Source of the DNA: JAWSVE01 sp050633885
GTDB lineage: Bacteria > Pseudomonadota > Gammaproteobacteria > Pseudomonadales > Cellvibrionaceae
Direction: 5' to 3'
NCBI GenBank assembly: GCA_050633885.1
Contig: JBOEHK010000006.1
Location: forward strand, 248,001-312,000
DNA length: 64,000 nucleotides
Shown in pieces: positions 18,000 to 27,343 of this stretch. A program made the position numbers and the translations under genes. Under the pieces are notes generated by a model, which saw nothing but the letters and a program-made list of their open reading frames with translations, had not been told where the DNA came from and made no database searches. How positions within the stretch are numbered: position 1 is the stretch's first letter; each line of letters starts with the position of its first letter.

Positions 18000-19418
18000 C
18001 TAGACGTTTCTCACATCAACAAAACGACCTGCAATTGCTGCCGCTGCCGCCATTGCAGGGCTCACTAAATGCGTTCGACCGCCATAACCTTGTCGACTTT
18101 CAAAATTTCTATTCGACGTTGACGCACAATGTTCACCGGGTTCTAACTTATCGGCATTCATAGCAAGACACATTGAACAACCTGGCTCACGCCATTCTAA
18201 TCCGGCATCGATGAAAATTTTATCGAGCCCTTCGGCTTCAGCTTGCGCTTTTACCTGTCCGGAACCGGGAACAATTAATGCGTATTTTATGGATGACGCT
18301 TTTGTTTTTCCTTTTACCACTTCCGCTGCCGCTCTTAGATCTTCAATTCGTGAATTAGTACAAGAACCGATAAAAACTACATCAATGGGAATATCAGAAA
18401 TTTTTTGCCCTGCTGCTAACCCCATGTATTTTAAAGCGCTTTCGATGCCTTCTCTTTTCGTCGAATCATTTTCATCGTTTGGATTGGGTACGATTGCATT
18501 CACAGAGACAACCATTTCTGGCGATGTTCCCCAGCTCACTTGTGGTTCAATATCCTCTCCTCGCATTTCAACAACGGTGTTAAATACAGCATCTGCATCA
18601 CTGTGTAAATTATTCCATTCCGCTACCGCTTTTTCCCAGTGTGCATCTTTCGGAGAAAACAATCGGCCTTTGACGTATTCGATCGTTTTATCATCGACGG
18701 CGACCATACCAGCGCGCGCACCCGCTTCAATGGCCATATTACAAACCGTCATACGCCCTTCCATCGACATATCGCGAAAAACTTCCCCCGCAAATTCCAT
18801 TGCATGCCCTGTTCCGCCCGCCGTTCCTATTTTGCCGATAATCGCTAACACCACATCTTTTGCCGTCACGCCTTTTGATAATTTTCCATCCACTTTAATA
18901 AGCATATTTTTCATTTTCTTTGTGACTAAGCATTGTGTCGCTAACACATGTTCGACTTCTGACGTGCCGATTCCATGGGCTAATGCACCTAAAGCACCGT
19001 TAGTCGCGGTATGAGAATCGCCACAAACAACGGTCATTCCTGGTAAACATGCTCCGCTTTCTGGGCCAACCACATGGACGATTCCTTGACGGCTATCATT
19101 GATCTTGAATTCTTGAATTCCAAACTCATCACAATTGTCGTCGAGGGTTTGTACTTGAATTTTCGATACCGGATCAGCAATGCCCGCAACGCCAGATTGT
19201 CTCTCAATCGTCGTGGTAGGAACGTTGTGATCAGGCGTAGCCAAATTCGCACTAACACGCCAAGGTTTACGATTCGCTAGGCGCAATCCTTCAAATGCCT
19301 GTGGTGATGTCACCTCATGGATAATATGTCGATCAATATAAATCAACGCCGAGCCATCATCGCGCTGTGTCACCAAGTGCGAATCCCATAATTTGTCATA
19401 TAACGTCTTGCCAGCCAT
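18000..19418 (-). CDS. leuC: 3-isopropylmalate dehydratase large subunit
   Basis: Aconitase-superfamily catalytic subunit of 472 residues carrying the 4Fe-4S cluster. The N-terminal MAGKTLYDKLWDSHLV, GDSHTATNGALGALAHGIGT and the cluster cysteines in IGSCTNSR and in EPGCSMCLAMN are all present, matching typical LeuC length (about 466-475). It acts with LeuD in cytoplasmic leucine biosynthesis. The start ATG at 19418 faces the divergent LysR-type regulator gene across a 159-base promoter region with candidate operators, an arrangement common in pseudomonads and relatives. Confidence 0.98.
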   Translation of the reverse strand: MAGKTLYDKLWDSHLVTQRDDGSALIYIDRHIIHEVTSPQAFEGLRLANRKPWRVSANLATPDHNVPTTTIERQSGVAGIADPVSKIQVQTLDDNCDEFGIQEFKINDSRQGIVHVVGPESGACLPGMTVVCGDSHTATNGALGALAHGIGTSEVEHVLATQCLVTKKMKNMLIKVDGKLSKGVTAKDVVLAIIGKIGTAGGTGHAMEFAGEVFRDMSMEGRMTVCNMAIEAGARAGMVAVDDKTIEYVKGRLFSPKDAHWEKAVAEWNNLHSDADAVFNTVVEMRGEDIEPQVSWGTSPEMVVSVNAIVPNPNDENDSTKREGIESALKYMGLAAGQKISDIPIDVVFIGSCTNSRIEDLRAAAEVVKGKTKASSIKYALIVPGSGQVKAQAEAEGLDKIFIDAGLEWREPGCSMCLAMNADKLEPGEHCASTSNRNFESRQGYGGRTHLVSPAMAAAAAIAGRFVDVRNV

Positions 19419-19522
19419 GCGAGCCTCTATTGCTTAATTTTGGATGAATGAATTTGTATCGTTCAAATGTCTGTCTGTTTCAGCTAGATGGAGGGAAGAA
19501 TAGCTCTCACACAAAAATAAAA

Positions 19523-19546
19523 CAAATTCATATTTTAAATAATTTG
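19523..19546. promoter_or_regulatory. Candidate LysR-type operator between leuC and its divergent regulator
   Basis: Inverted repeat CAAATT (19523-19528), 12-base AT-rich spacer, AATTTG (19541-19546). A second symmetrical element, ATTTG-7-CAAAT, lies near 19451-19467. LysR regulators bind dyads of this size in divergent promoters. Dyads are seen; binding is inferred. Confidence 0.4.
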
Positions 19547-19577
19547 CATTCCAATAAGGAATAGATAAACTACTCAA

Positions 19578-20465
19578 ATGGACACCCAAAACCTACAAGC
19601 CTTTATACATGTTGCCGAAACAAGCTCATTTTCTCTCGCAGCTGAACGGCTGTTTCTGACTCAACCTGCCGTGAGCAAACGAATATCCACTTTAGAGGAG
19701 CAACTAGACACTCGTTTGTTTGACCGAATCAATCGATCGGTCAAACTCACAGAAGCTGGACGGGTCTTGCTGCCAAAAGCGCTCGATATATTACAAACCG
19801 TGAAAACTGCACGACAACAATTAGCTGACCTATCTGGCGATGTATCTGGCCCTTTGCGCTTAGCCACAAGCCATCATGTCGGGCTGCACCGTCTTCCCCA
19901 TTTATTACGCCGGTACAGCATCGATTTCCCTAGGGTAGAGTTAGATATGACATTTTTAGGCTCAGAAAAGGCCTACACGGAAATATTACAAGGGCATTGC
20001 GATCTCGCTATCGTGACGCTTGCACCCGAGTTAGAACCGCACAGAGACAGCAATATAAAATCGATTCCTGTCTGGAACGATCCACTCGTATTTGTGGCAT
20101 CACCCTCGCATCCTTTATCGCAACAGGAAAAAGTCTCTTTAGACGACTTGTCACAATCCCCTGCTATCTTGCCAGAATTAACCACGCACACGACGTTTAT
20201 TGTGAAAAAGTTATTCGATGAAAAAAATCTGCCGCTACAGTTAAAAATGGCAACAAATTTTCTAGAAACTTTAAAGATGATGGTGTCAATCAACCTAGGT
20301 TGGAGCTTACTGCCAAAAACTTTACTCGATGACGATATCAAAGTGCTCAGTGTGACCGACGTCAAACTTTCACGAGAGCTGGGTGTGATCTATCACCGAA
20401 ATCGAAGCTTAAGCAATGCCGCTCAAGCCTTTATTCGCTCGCTCAATCTAAAAGATGACACCTAA
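19578..20465 (+). CDS. LysR-family transcriptional regulator divergent from leuCD
   Basis: 295 residues. The N-terminal winged helix-turn-helix is classic LysR (FIHVAETSSFSLAAERLFLTQPAVSKRISTLEEQLDTRLFDR), followed by the linker helix and a type 2 periplasmic-binding-like effector domain (about residues 90-290). A ribosome binding site AAGGAAT precedes the ATG. Divergent placement next to leuC suggests control of leucine biosynthesis, perhaps in response to an isopropylmalate-type metabolite as for other LysR/leu pairs; the effector is inferred. Confidence 0.93.
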   Translation: MDTQNLQAFIHVAETSSFSLAAERLFLTQPAVSKRISTLEEQLDTRLFDRINRSVKLTEAGRVLLPKALDILQTVKTARQQLADLSGDVSGPLRLATSHHVGLHRLPHLLRRYSIDFPRVELDMTFLGSEKAYTEILQGHCDLAIVTLAPELEPHRDSNIKSIPVWNDPLVFVASPSHPLSQQEKVSLDDLSQSPAILPELTTHTTFIVKKLFDEKNLPLQLKMATNFLETLKMMVSINLGWSLLPKTLLDDDIKVLSVTDVKLSRELGVIYHRNRSLSNAAQAFIRSLNLKDDT

Positions 20466-20718
20466 ATTTATAAAATTAGTACTATCACCCGTTAAGCGAC
20501 TTCATTTTTTGATACCTTGTTTTGGATGCATGTTTGAAACAAAGTCTTTTATCATCAGCTTTTGATATTTAGAATAAATAAGCCATACTTATTTGAGGCA
20601 TTGTTCCAGATATCTTAAAACGGATAAATAAAGTCACCTGTAAAGATGACGTTATAAAAAAATGTAAAAACGACTCACGTAAAGTCAATCCAAAGTAAAA
20701 ACTAAAGAGAGCGATACA

Positions 20719-21480
20719 ATGAAAAAATCACTTGCCATGCTTGGCCTTGCTGGCCTTTTAACTGCAGCTCCATTGGTATCAGCTGATACCATTTTAGGAA
20801 TCTACGCTGGCGCCGGGGTTTGGAAAACTGATTTTTCCGGTGAGATAGGTGACACTGGATTAGCTAGTGCAGACTTAGAAGACTTAGGGTTGAGCGATGA
20901 ACAAAATAGTTTTTATTACGTTGCTCTTGAACACCCTGTACCTGTCATCCCCAATATTCGCCTACAAATCAATGATATTAACTTATCCGAGTCTTCAACT
21001 ATCACACAAAGCTTTGTACTTGACGGGACAACCTATAACGTATCCGATGATGTGACTTCTGATTTTGATCTCAGCCACACCGATGCAACACTTTATTATG
21101 AAATTTTGGATAATTGGCTAACCGCTGATTTAGGCTTAACGATTCGACAATTTGATGGCTCTCTTCATGTCAGCAGCTCATCTTCTGGTTCTGTCACACA
21201 AACCATCGATGAAACCATTCCAATGGCTTATTTGAAAGGCCAAGTCGAATTACCTTTTACCGGCTTTTACGTGACCGCCATTGGTAATTTTATTAGTTAT
21301 GATGGCAACACCCTAAAAGAACTTCAAGCAGGCGTTGGTTATTTATCTGATGGCTGGGTGTTAGATTTAGGTTTTGAAGTCGGCCTTAAAAGTATGAAAT
21401 TAGAATTAGATGATGTGAGTGATATCGATGCAAACATCGACTTATCTGGCGCTTACGCTTCATTTAATTTACATTTTTAA
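20719..21480 (+). CDS. TIGR04219-type outer membrane beta-barrel protein
   Basis: 253 residues with a Sec signal peptide (MKKSLAMLGLAGLLTAAPLVSA, cleavage near residue 22-23). The mature chain alternates short amphipathic strands and ends in an aromatic (NLHF), a hallmark of outer membrane barrels recognised by the Bam machinery. The start ILGIYAGAGVWKTDFSG matches, from memory, the TIGR04219 family of small marine gammaproteobacterial barrels. Function is unknown. The stop codon lies in the first unit of a 7-base tandem repeat. The promoter region at 20576-20594 contains a perfect AAATAAG/CTTATTT dyad. Confidence 0.82.
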   Translation: MKKSLAMLGLAGLLTAAPLVSADTILGIYAGAGVWKTDFSGEIGDTGLASADLEDLGLSDEQNSFYYVALEHPVPVIPNIRLQINDINLSESSTITQSFVLDGTTYNVSDDVTSDFDLSHTDATLYYEILDNWLTADLGLTIRQFDGSLHVSSSSSGSVTQTIDETIPMAYLKGQVELPFTGFYVTAIGNFISYDGNTLKELQAGVGYLSDGWVLDLGFEVGLKSMKLELDDVSDIDANIDLSGAYASFNLHF

Positions 21481-21508
21481 TTTTTAATTTTTAATTTTTA
21501 ATTTTTAA
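21474..21508 (+). repeat. Five tandem copies of TTTTTAA
   Basis: Exact heptamer TTTTTAA repeated at 21474, 21481, 21488, 21495 and 21502. The first copy contains the last codon and stop of the outer membrane protein gene; because each unit contains TAA, length change would not alter the protein. It probably arose by replication slippage. Confidence 0.9.
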
Positions 21509-21529
21509 TAAAAGTTAAAATTCTAAAAC

Positions 21530-21563
21530 AAAAAACCGCAATCATTACTGGTTGCGGTTTTTT
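21530..21563. terminator. Bidirectional terminator between barrel gene and aroC
   Basis: AAAAAACCGCAA (21530-21541) pairs with TTGCGGTTTTTT (21552-21563) around a 10-base loop. It separates two convergent genes and has A and T tracts on both sides. Confidence 0.92.
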
Positions 21564-21581
21564 GTTTCAGGAAAATATTTT

Positions 21582-22685
21582 TTATTTGTCTTTTGTTACA
21601 TTCGGAATACCCGCTACCACATTGGCATTTTGTCCACGATGTCGTAACAGATGATCCAACAATGTAATGGCCACCATTGCTTCTGCTATCGGCGTTGCTC
21701 GAATACCAACACAAGGGTCATGGCGACCTTTTGTCACAACCTCAATAGGATTGCCATCACTATCAATACTGTTACCCGGCAAACGTAAACTCGACGTTGG
21801 CTTTAACGCTATGCTTGCCACTATATCTTGACCTGTAGAAATACCACCTAAAACACCGCCGGCTTGATTACTGGTAAAACCGTGCTTCGTAATTTCGTCG
21901 CGATGCTCCGTACCTTTTTGTTCGATACAATCAAAGCCCGCTCCAATTTCTACACCTTTAACTGCATTAATACTCATTAAACCATGCGCTAACTCAGCAT
22001 CTAAACGATCAAAGATCGGCTCACCTAAACCGACAGGCACTTTTGAAGCAACGACAGAAATTTTAGCGCCGATAGAGTTACCTTCTTTTGATAACGCCGA
22101 CATATACGTTTCCATCTCGGACACTTTTGTTTTGTCAGGACAGAAAAAAGGATTGTTTGGAATTTCGTCCCAGTCAAAATTCTTTTCTTCAATTTCTATT
22201 GGACCAAGTTGCGAAAGGTAACCTCTCACTTCAACGCCACACGTTTCGCGTAAATATTTTTTAGCGACGGCTCCTGCAGCAACTCGCATCGCCGTTTCGC
22301 GAGCAGAAGAACGGCCACCTCCACGATAATCGCGAATACCGTATTTGTGCTGGTAGGTATAATCTGCATGAGCTGGTCGAAACGTATCTTTGATGTTACC
22401 GTAATCTTTTGATCGCTGGTCCGTATTCTCAATGATCATTCCGATCGGCGTTCCCGTTGTTTTGCCTTCGAACACCCCGGACAAAATTTTAACGGTATCC
22501 GATTCACGTCGTTGTGTTGTAAAGCGAGACTGACCCGGCTTACGTCGATCCAAATCCAGTTGAATATCTTCTTCGCTCAACTCCATTCCTGGAGGACAAC
22601 CATCGACAATGCAACCTAATGCAATACCATGACTTTCACCAAAGGTTGTAACGGTAAATAATTTGCCAATTGTATTTCCAGCCAT
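21582..22685 (-). CDS. aroC: Chorismate synthase
   Basis: Last step of the shikimate pathway: anti-elimination of phosphate from 5-enolpyruvylshikimate 3-phosphate to chorismate, using reduced FMN. The 367-residue chain has the signatures GESHGIALGCIVDGCPPG (residues about 16-33), RPAHADYTYQHKYGIRDYRGGGRSSARET and the late RHDPCVGIRATPIAEAM. Length is normal for the family. It lies downstream of prmB on the same strand, 142 bases apart; an aroC near prmB is a common gammaproteobacterial order. Confidence 0.98.
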   Translation of the reverse strand: MAGNTIGKLFTVTTFGESHGIALGCIVDGCPPGMELSEEDIQLDLDRRKPGQSRFTTQRRESDTVKILSGVFEGKTTGTPIGMIIENTDQRSKDYGNIKDTFRPAHADYTYQHKYGIRDYRGGGRSSARETAMRVAAGAVAKKYLRETCGVEVRGYLSQLGPIEIEEKNFDWDEIPNNPFFCPDKTKVSEMETYMSALSKEGNSIGAKISVVASKVPVGLGEPIFDRLDAELAHGLMSINAVKGVEIGAGFDCIEQKGTEHRDEITKHGFTSNQAGGVLGGISTGQDIVASIALKPTSSLRLPGNSIDSDGNPIEVVTKGRHDPCVGIRATPIAEAMVAITLLDHLLRHRGQNANVVAGIPNVTKDK

Positions 22686-22827
22686 AATGTTCTCTGCTTA
22701 ATATTTTCTTTCTAACTCTGTTTTTAATCGGCTTAAAAACGGCTAGCCATATCGCTTGAGGTAAATCGTGTCGCGCAGTATACCATTATCTTAGGTGATC
22801 GAAATTAAAGAGATTCTAAGAATGAAG

Positions 22828-23757
22828 TTAATCAAACGCTTCACCATGCTCAAACAATTCTCTGGCTGTCATAACAAAAACACCGTGACCACCATACTCA
22901 AATTCAATCCAAGTAAAAGGCACAGTCGGAAAAGCCTTTTCAAGCGCTTCGCCGCTATTGCCAACTTCGACAACAATACAACCACTAGCCGATAGATAAT
23001 CAGGTACTTCTCGTAAAAATCGCCGACAAAAATCTAAACCATCATCGCCGCTTCCTAAAGCAATCTCTGGTTCAGCGTGATATTCCTCTGGCATGTTAGC
23101 TAAGTCTTCGAGGTCTACATACGGCGGATTACATAAAATTAAATCGTATTCCTTACCTTCAACACCCGAAAACATATCACCCTCGACACAGCTCACTCTA
23201 TCCAATAAGTCATGGGCTAAAATATTATGCTCAGCCACTATCAACGCTGCTCGTGAAATATCGCTTAAGTCAACGGATGATTCAGGAAACGCTTTTGCAG
23301 CTGCAATGCCAATACAACCCGAACCGGTACATAAATCTAAGATTGATCTCGGATGGTTAATTAGCCAAGGGGAAAATTGCTGTTGAATCAATTCGCCAAG
23401 CGGTGAGCGAGGGACAAGCACATCCGCATTCACCGAAAACTCTAAGCCTGCAAAAAACGCCTTACCAGTTAAATACGACGCAGGTATTCTTTCGTTAATA
23501 CGCCGTTCAAACAACCTAATCATTTCTGTAACTTGCAAATCGTCCAGCGGCAAGCTTAATACTGATTGATCGACAGACATAGGAAGTTTCAACAAATGCA
23601 AAGCAAGATAAACAGCTTCGTCCCACGGATTATCCGTTCCATGGCCAAAATAAATTCCAGAGACATCGAAGGCATCAGCGCCCGCATTTAGCATCTCTTC
23701 AAGAGTGATGATGTGATTTTCAGCGGTTTTTGCAGGCCATTGATAGCGTATTGTCAT
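22828..23757 (-). CDS. prmB: Ribosomal protein L3 glutamine N5-methyltransferase
   Basis: SAM-dependent methyltransferase that methylates a glutamine of ribosomal protein uL3. Motif I is LDLCTGSGCIGIAAA and the catalytic motif is NPPYVDLEDL, followed by the PrmB-type MPEEYHAEPEIALGSGDDGLD. The ATG at 23757 gives 309 residues, near E. coli PrmB (310); a GTG at 23778 would add seven residues. Divergent from folE, as in many gammaproteobacteria. The N-terminal helical substrate domain (about 1-110) is intact. Confidence 0.95.
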   Translation of the reverse strand: MTIRYQWPAKTAENHIITLEEMLNAGADAFDVSGIYFGHGTDNPWDEAVYLALHLLKLPMSVDQSVLSLPLDDLQVTEMIRLFERRINERIPASYLTGKAFFAGLEFSVNADVLVPRSPLGELIQQQFSPWLINHPRSILDLCTGSGCIGIAAAKAFPESSVDLSDISRAALIVAEHNILAHDLLDRVSCVEGDMFSGVEGKEYDLILCNPPYVDLEDLANMPEEYHAEPEIALGSGDDGLDFCRRFLREVPDYLSASGCIVVEVGNSGEALEKAFPTVPFTWIEFEYGGHGVFVMTARELFEHGEAFD

Positions 23758-23922
23758 TCGTGTTGTCGTCAGTCGCACGTAAAAGAAAGCGTAATTTGTG
23801 GCGGATTATATCGTGATAATGGGTTTGAAGCGCATAGCTATGATAAAATTCTGTACTAAATTGATTAATACCCACCCCTTACTGATCGACACATCCCAAA
23901 TAGGTCGCTATAGGTAGCTCGA

Positions 23923-24462
23923 ATGAAAGAAGAATATACCAACATCATTAAAGCCATTGGTGAAGATATAGATCGCCCTGGACTCAAAGATACGCCAAAA
24001 CGAGCTGCCGAAGCCATGAAGTTTTTAACCAAAGGCTACGGACAGACTTTAGAAGAAGTGGTTAATGGTGCTCTCTTTCCGTCTGATTCAAGTGAAATGG
24101 TACTCGTCAAAAATATTGAATTATATTCTTTGTGTGAGCATCACTTGCTGCCATTTATCGGCAAAGCACATGTTGCTTATATTCCAAACGGTAAGGTATT
24201 GGGGTTATCTAAAATTGCGCGAATTGTTGATATGTATGCAAGGCGCTTACAAATTCAAGAACAACTAACCACCGAAATTGCACAAACCATACAAGAGGTG
24301 ACTAGCTCAATGGGCGTTGGTGTGATTATTGAAGCTAAACATATGTGCATGATGATGCGCGGCGTCGAAAAACAAAATTCGTCAATGACAACCTCAGCTA
24401 TGCTAGGAGGATTTAGAAATAATCCTGCAACACGGACAGAATTTTTATCTCTCCTTGATTAA
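23923..24462 (+). CDS. folE: GTP cyclohydrolase I
   Basis: Converts GTP to 7,8-dihydroneopterin triphosphate, the first step to folate. The 179-residue chain is a compact type I FolE. Zinc ligands C71 and H74 (LCEHHLLPF) and C142 (MCMMMRGVE) are present, as are GKAHVAYIPNGKVLGLSKIARIVD-type motifs and the EQLTTEIA substrate-loop helix. The start is the ATG at 23923 with TAGGTAG upstream. It diverges from prmB across 165 bases. Confidence 0.97.
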   Translation: MKEEYTNIIKAIGEDIDRPGLKDTPKRAAEAMKFLTKGYGQTLEEVVNGALFPSDSSEMVLVKNIELYSLCEHHLLPFIGKAHVAYIPNGKVLGLSKIARIVDMYARRLQIQEQLTTEIAQTIQEVTSSMGVGVIIEAKHMCMMMRGVEKQNSSMTTSAMLGGFRNNPATRTEFLSLLD

Positions 24463-24551
24463 AGAGTCATGGACTAAAACTTCTTAACTTTCTAACTTTG
24501 CATCTCTCGATCTTTAGCACTTTTCATCATTGGAGCTGTTCATCTTTGGAT

Positions 24552-24577
24552 AACCAATTCTATAAAAAGAATTGGTT
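24552..24577. terminator. Hairpin overlapping the stop codon of the alpha/beta hydrolase gene
   Basis: Perfect 10-base inverted repeat AACCAATTCT (24552-24561) and AGAATTGGTT (24568-24577) with a 6-base loop. The hydrolase stop TAG (24562-24560, minus strand) lies in the stem-loop. No T tract follows, so it is more likely an mRNA 3'-end stabiliser or weak terminator for the convergent genes. Confidence 0.5.
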
Positions 24578-25408
24578 AAACACATCGGCTACCTTTTCTG
24601 CTGGATCTTCCATATGCAAATGATGACTACCTGCCATTCTCTCTACTTCAACTTGAGGGTATTTTTTGACGACTTTTTCAAGACCTTCTTTGATTCTTGG
24701 AATACCATTTTCTGCAATTATTAATTTTATTCTCGCAGAAATTCTTTGAATAAATGCATCGCAATGTTCTTCAGATAATTTAAACCCTGATGCTATTTTT
24801 AATTGCGGATCACTACTCCATGTAAAGCCACCATCCACTTCTTTTAAACCGCGACCGGTGAGCATTTTTGCCGCGTCATGATTTAATGGAATTTCGCTGC
24901 GCTGCCGAACCATAATGGCAGTTTCTTCATCGGGATAATGCGCAAAACCACGGTGTCGATTGCGTTTAGTTTCAATAATAGAGCGCGCTAATTGTTGAGG
25001 TGACTCTTCTGCCGACACCGAGCCTGGGCGAAATCCGTCAATTAAACCTAAATGAGAAATGCGCTCAGGAAATGTACCTGCCGCCAACGTACTAATAATG
25101 GCTCCACGAGAATGGCCTAGCAATCCAAAGCTTTGCCAGCCCATTTGATCAGCCACTTCAAACACATCCGCTACATCTTGCCAAATAAGATACGGACCTC
25201 CCTTCGCACGATGACTACTTTTACCATGACCTGCAGAATCTAACGCAATCAAATGAATATTTTTTAAGAGTGGCGCTATACGATCAAAGCTCGCACTATT
25301 ATCTAACCAACCATGTAATGCAATGATGGGAAGATTACCTGGCACTCCCCACTCTTGTCCTGCAATCACCAAATCATCGATATGAAAACTAACTTCTTCT
25401 GATACCAT
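24560..25408 (-). CDS. Alpha/beta hydrolase
   Basis: 282-residue alpha/beta-hydrolase. The oxyanion HG motif is in IIALHGWLDNSASFD (residues about 28-42), the nucleophile elbow GHSRG has S100, and the catalytic histidine is probably in GSHHLHMEDP near the C-terminus. No signal peptide, so cytoplasmic. The closest look is to MEST/BphD-like esterases of the form LHGWLDNxxSF; the natural substrate is unknown. It follows sixA by 34 bases on the same strand, so the two are probably co-transcribed. Confidence 0.88.
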   Translation of the reverse strand: MVSEEVSFHIDDLVIAGQEWGVPGNLPIIALHGWLDNSASFDRIAPLLKNIHLIALDSAGHGKSSHRAKGGPYLIWQDVADVFEVADQMGWQSFGLLGHSRGAIISTLAAGTFPERISHLGLIDGFRPGSVSAEESPQQLARSIIETKRNRHRGFAHYPDEETAIMVRQRSEIPLNHDAAKMLTGRGLKEVDGGFTWSSDPQLKIASGFKLSEEHCDAFIQRISARIKLIIAENGIPRIKEGLEKVVKKYPQVEVERMAGSHHLHMEDPAEKVADVFNQFFL

Positions 25409-25442
25409 GAAAATTCATCTCAAAAAAATATCTGTTCGTGTG

Positions 25443-25892
25443 CTATTTTATCCACCGAAGAGTACCACACCCTATAGCGTAAACGTCAGTTTTAACATAG
25501 GCTAAAGCTGCTGTACTCATTCTATAAAAACCAACGGGTTGTCCCACCAATTCACTAACAAGATCACCCACTAACGGTTGATGACTGACTAATAAAACAT
25601 TTTCAATATTTTCGTTTTGCAAAAAATCTAGTACCTCAGATACTTTTCCGCTGGGTGTAATCATCGGCAAAGTTGACATGGCTATATCGGGTAATAATTC
25701 ATGAACAATCCCCGCCGTTTGTTGAGCACGAATATAGGGACTGACAAAAATATGTTTTACAACTTTTAGTTTCGACAAGCTTTTTTCAACAGCAGATCGA
25801 ACTTCACTTTTACCATGCTCGGTCAGCTGCCGCTCTTGATCCGTTGAAGCAGAATATTCGGCCTCACCATGACGCAAAACAAACAATTTCAT
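25443..25892 (-). CDS. sixA: Phosphohistidine phosphatase SixA
   Basis: Histidine phosphatase superfamily member of 149 residues. The RHG motif is at residues 7-9 (LRHGEAE) with nucleophile H8, and the second catalytic histidine is in LLVSHQPLVGDLV. In E. coli SixA dephosphorylates the phosphohistidine of NPr in the nitrogen phosphotransferase system (and possibly HPt of ArcB). Size and motifs match. AGAAGG upstream of the ATG is a good ribosome binding site. First gene of a likely pair with the alpha/beta hydrolase. Confidence 0.93.
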   Translation of the reverse strand: MKLFVLRHGEAEYSASTDQERQLTEHGKSEVRSAVEKSLSKLKVVKHIFVSPYIRAQQTAGIVHELLPDIAMSTLPMITPSGKVSEVLDFLQNENIENVLLVSHQPLVGDLVSELVGQPVGFYRMSTAALAYVKTDVYAIGCGTLRWIK

Positions 25893-26100
25893 TTTTACCT
25901 TCTATAAATTTTTATGCCCTACCGACCAAATAGGCTATATGCTTTTCTCTATTAAGTTGACTAGGATGTACAACTTCAACAGATGCCTCATTACATCAAA
26001 TTCATTCATGCTTACGAGCATTTAATCCTTATCATTTTTTTATTTTCTTTCAACTGCATCGCTATTTCATAGACTCCATGAGTACTATTAAACAACGCTT

Positions 26101-27117
26101 CTATGATCCACTATACTCAACATCGTGTCCTTGTTCGCCGAGCATTAATAATTTCATAACTTCAGTGATTGCTTGACCTTCAAATAAAACTGCGTGAAGA
26201 CCAGAAACTAACGGCATATACACGTCTAACTCATCGGCTTTTTGTTTGACAAGTTTGACGGTGTTTACACCTTCTACAGCTTGCCCTATTTCTGCCATCG
26301 CTTCTGGAATAGTTTTGCCTTTTCCTACGGCGTAACCCAATCGATAATTACGACTTAAATCAGATGTACAGGTCAAAATTAAATCGCCCACGCCAGATAA
26401 ACCTAAAAACGTCATTGGATTTGCACCCAGTTTTGTCGCGATACGACCCATCTCTGCCAAGCTTCTAGTGAGTAACATAGCCGTGCTGTTATGACCAACA
26501 CCAAGCGCATTTGCTAAGCCTGCCATAATCGCGTACATGTTTTTTAGAGCGCCACCAAGTTCTACACCGTAGCGATCTTCATTGACGTAAACTCGAAACG
26601 TATCTGAACTTAATATTTGTGGAATCAACTCGGTAACAGTCTTGTCTTCGCTGGCAATAACAGTACCGGTTAATTGTTTTTGGATAATCTCTTTTGCGAA
26701 ATTGGGGCCGCTTAATACGCCGATTCTTACTTTTTCAAGTTCTTGTTCGAGTATTTGGCTCATGAGTGTAAAGCCTTCTTGCTCGATTCCTTTCGTGGTA
26801 CTAATAACGATCGAATTAGGTTTAACGAGCGGCGCCACTTTTTTTGCAATTTCACGAAAGGATGTACTAGGAACGCTGATAAAAATGATATCGCTCTTGC
26901 TAACGGCCTCTTTAAAGTTACTCGTGACCATTAAATTATGATTAAATTTATATCCTGGAAGATATTCTGAATTTTCACGCTTCTCTTGAGCTTCTGCTGC
27001 CCGTCCAATATCCCGCATCCAAAGATAGGTTTTAAAATCGTTGGCAGCGATAATATTTGCTATCGCGGTTCCAAAACTTCCACCACCCAAAACGGCTATA
27101 GTATTTATTTTTGTCAT
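26101..27117 (-). CDS. gpsA: Glycerol-3-phosphate dehydrogenase (NAD(P)+)
   Basis: Reduces dihydroxyacetone phosphate to sn-glycerol 3-phosphate, the backbone of membrane phospholipids. The 338-residue chain begins with the Rossmann motif AVLGGGSFGTAIAN (about residues 8-21). The GVLSGPNFAKEI and KNMYAIMAGLANALGVGHNS motifs, with the catalytic lysine in ALKN, and GLSGVGDLILTCTSDLSRN are all intact. Normal length. It lies upstream of sixA on the same strand, separated by 208 bases without a visible terminator. Confidence 0.97.
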   Translation of the reverse strand: MTKINTIAVLGGGSFGTAIANIIAANDFKTYLWMRDIGRAAEAQEKRENSEYLPGYKFNHNLMVTSNFKEAVSKSDIIFISVPSTSFREIAKKVAPLVKPNSIVISTTKGIEQEGFTLMSQILEQELEKVRIGVLSGPNFAKEIIQKQLTGTVIASEDKTVTELIPQILSSDTFRVYVNEDRYGVELGGALKNMYAIMAGLANALGVGHNSTAMLLTRSLAEMGRIATKLGANPMTFLGLSGVGDLILTCTSDLSRNYRLGYAVGKGKTIPEAMAEIGQAVEGVNTVKLVKQKADELDVYMPLVSGLHAVLFEGQAITEVMKLLMLGEQGHDVEYSGS

Positions 27118-27300
27118 TTTTTGATTACTCTTTTAGCGTAGATAATTAATGTATCGCACAACGATTTGTATCACAAAGTTTTATCGATATATTAAAACCA
27201 TCAGTTTAGAACTTTATTTTGATGCTTTTATTTCAGACTGAGAAATCTATTAATAGTATAAATAGCAGAACCAAGAATAAACCGTCACCCATGTAAACGC

Positions 27301-27326
27301 AAAAGGCCAAGCAATGCTTGGCCTTT
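27301..27326 (-). terminator. Terminator after htpG
   Basis: Perfect 11-base inverted repeat AAAGGCCAAGC (27302-27312) and GCTTGGCCTTT (27316-27326) with a 3-base loop, 18 bases beyond the htpG stop codon; a short T run follows on the minus strand. Confidence 0.88.
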
Positions 27327-27343
27327 ATGAGGTTTGTCGTATT

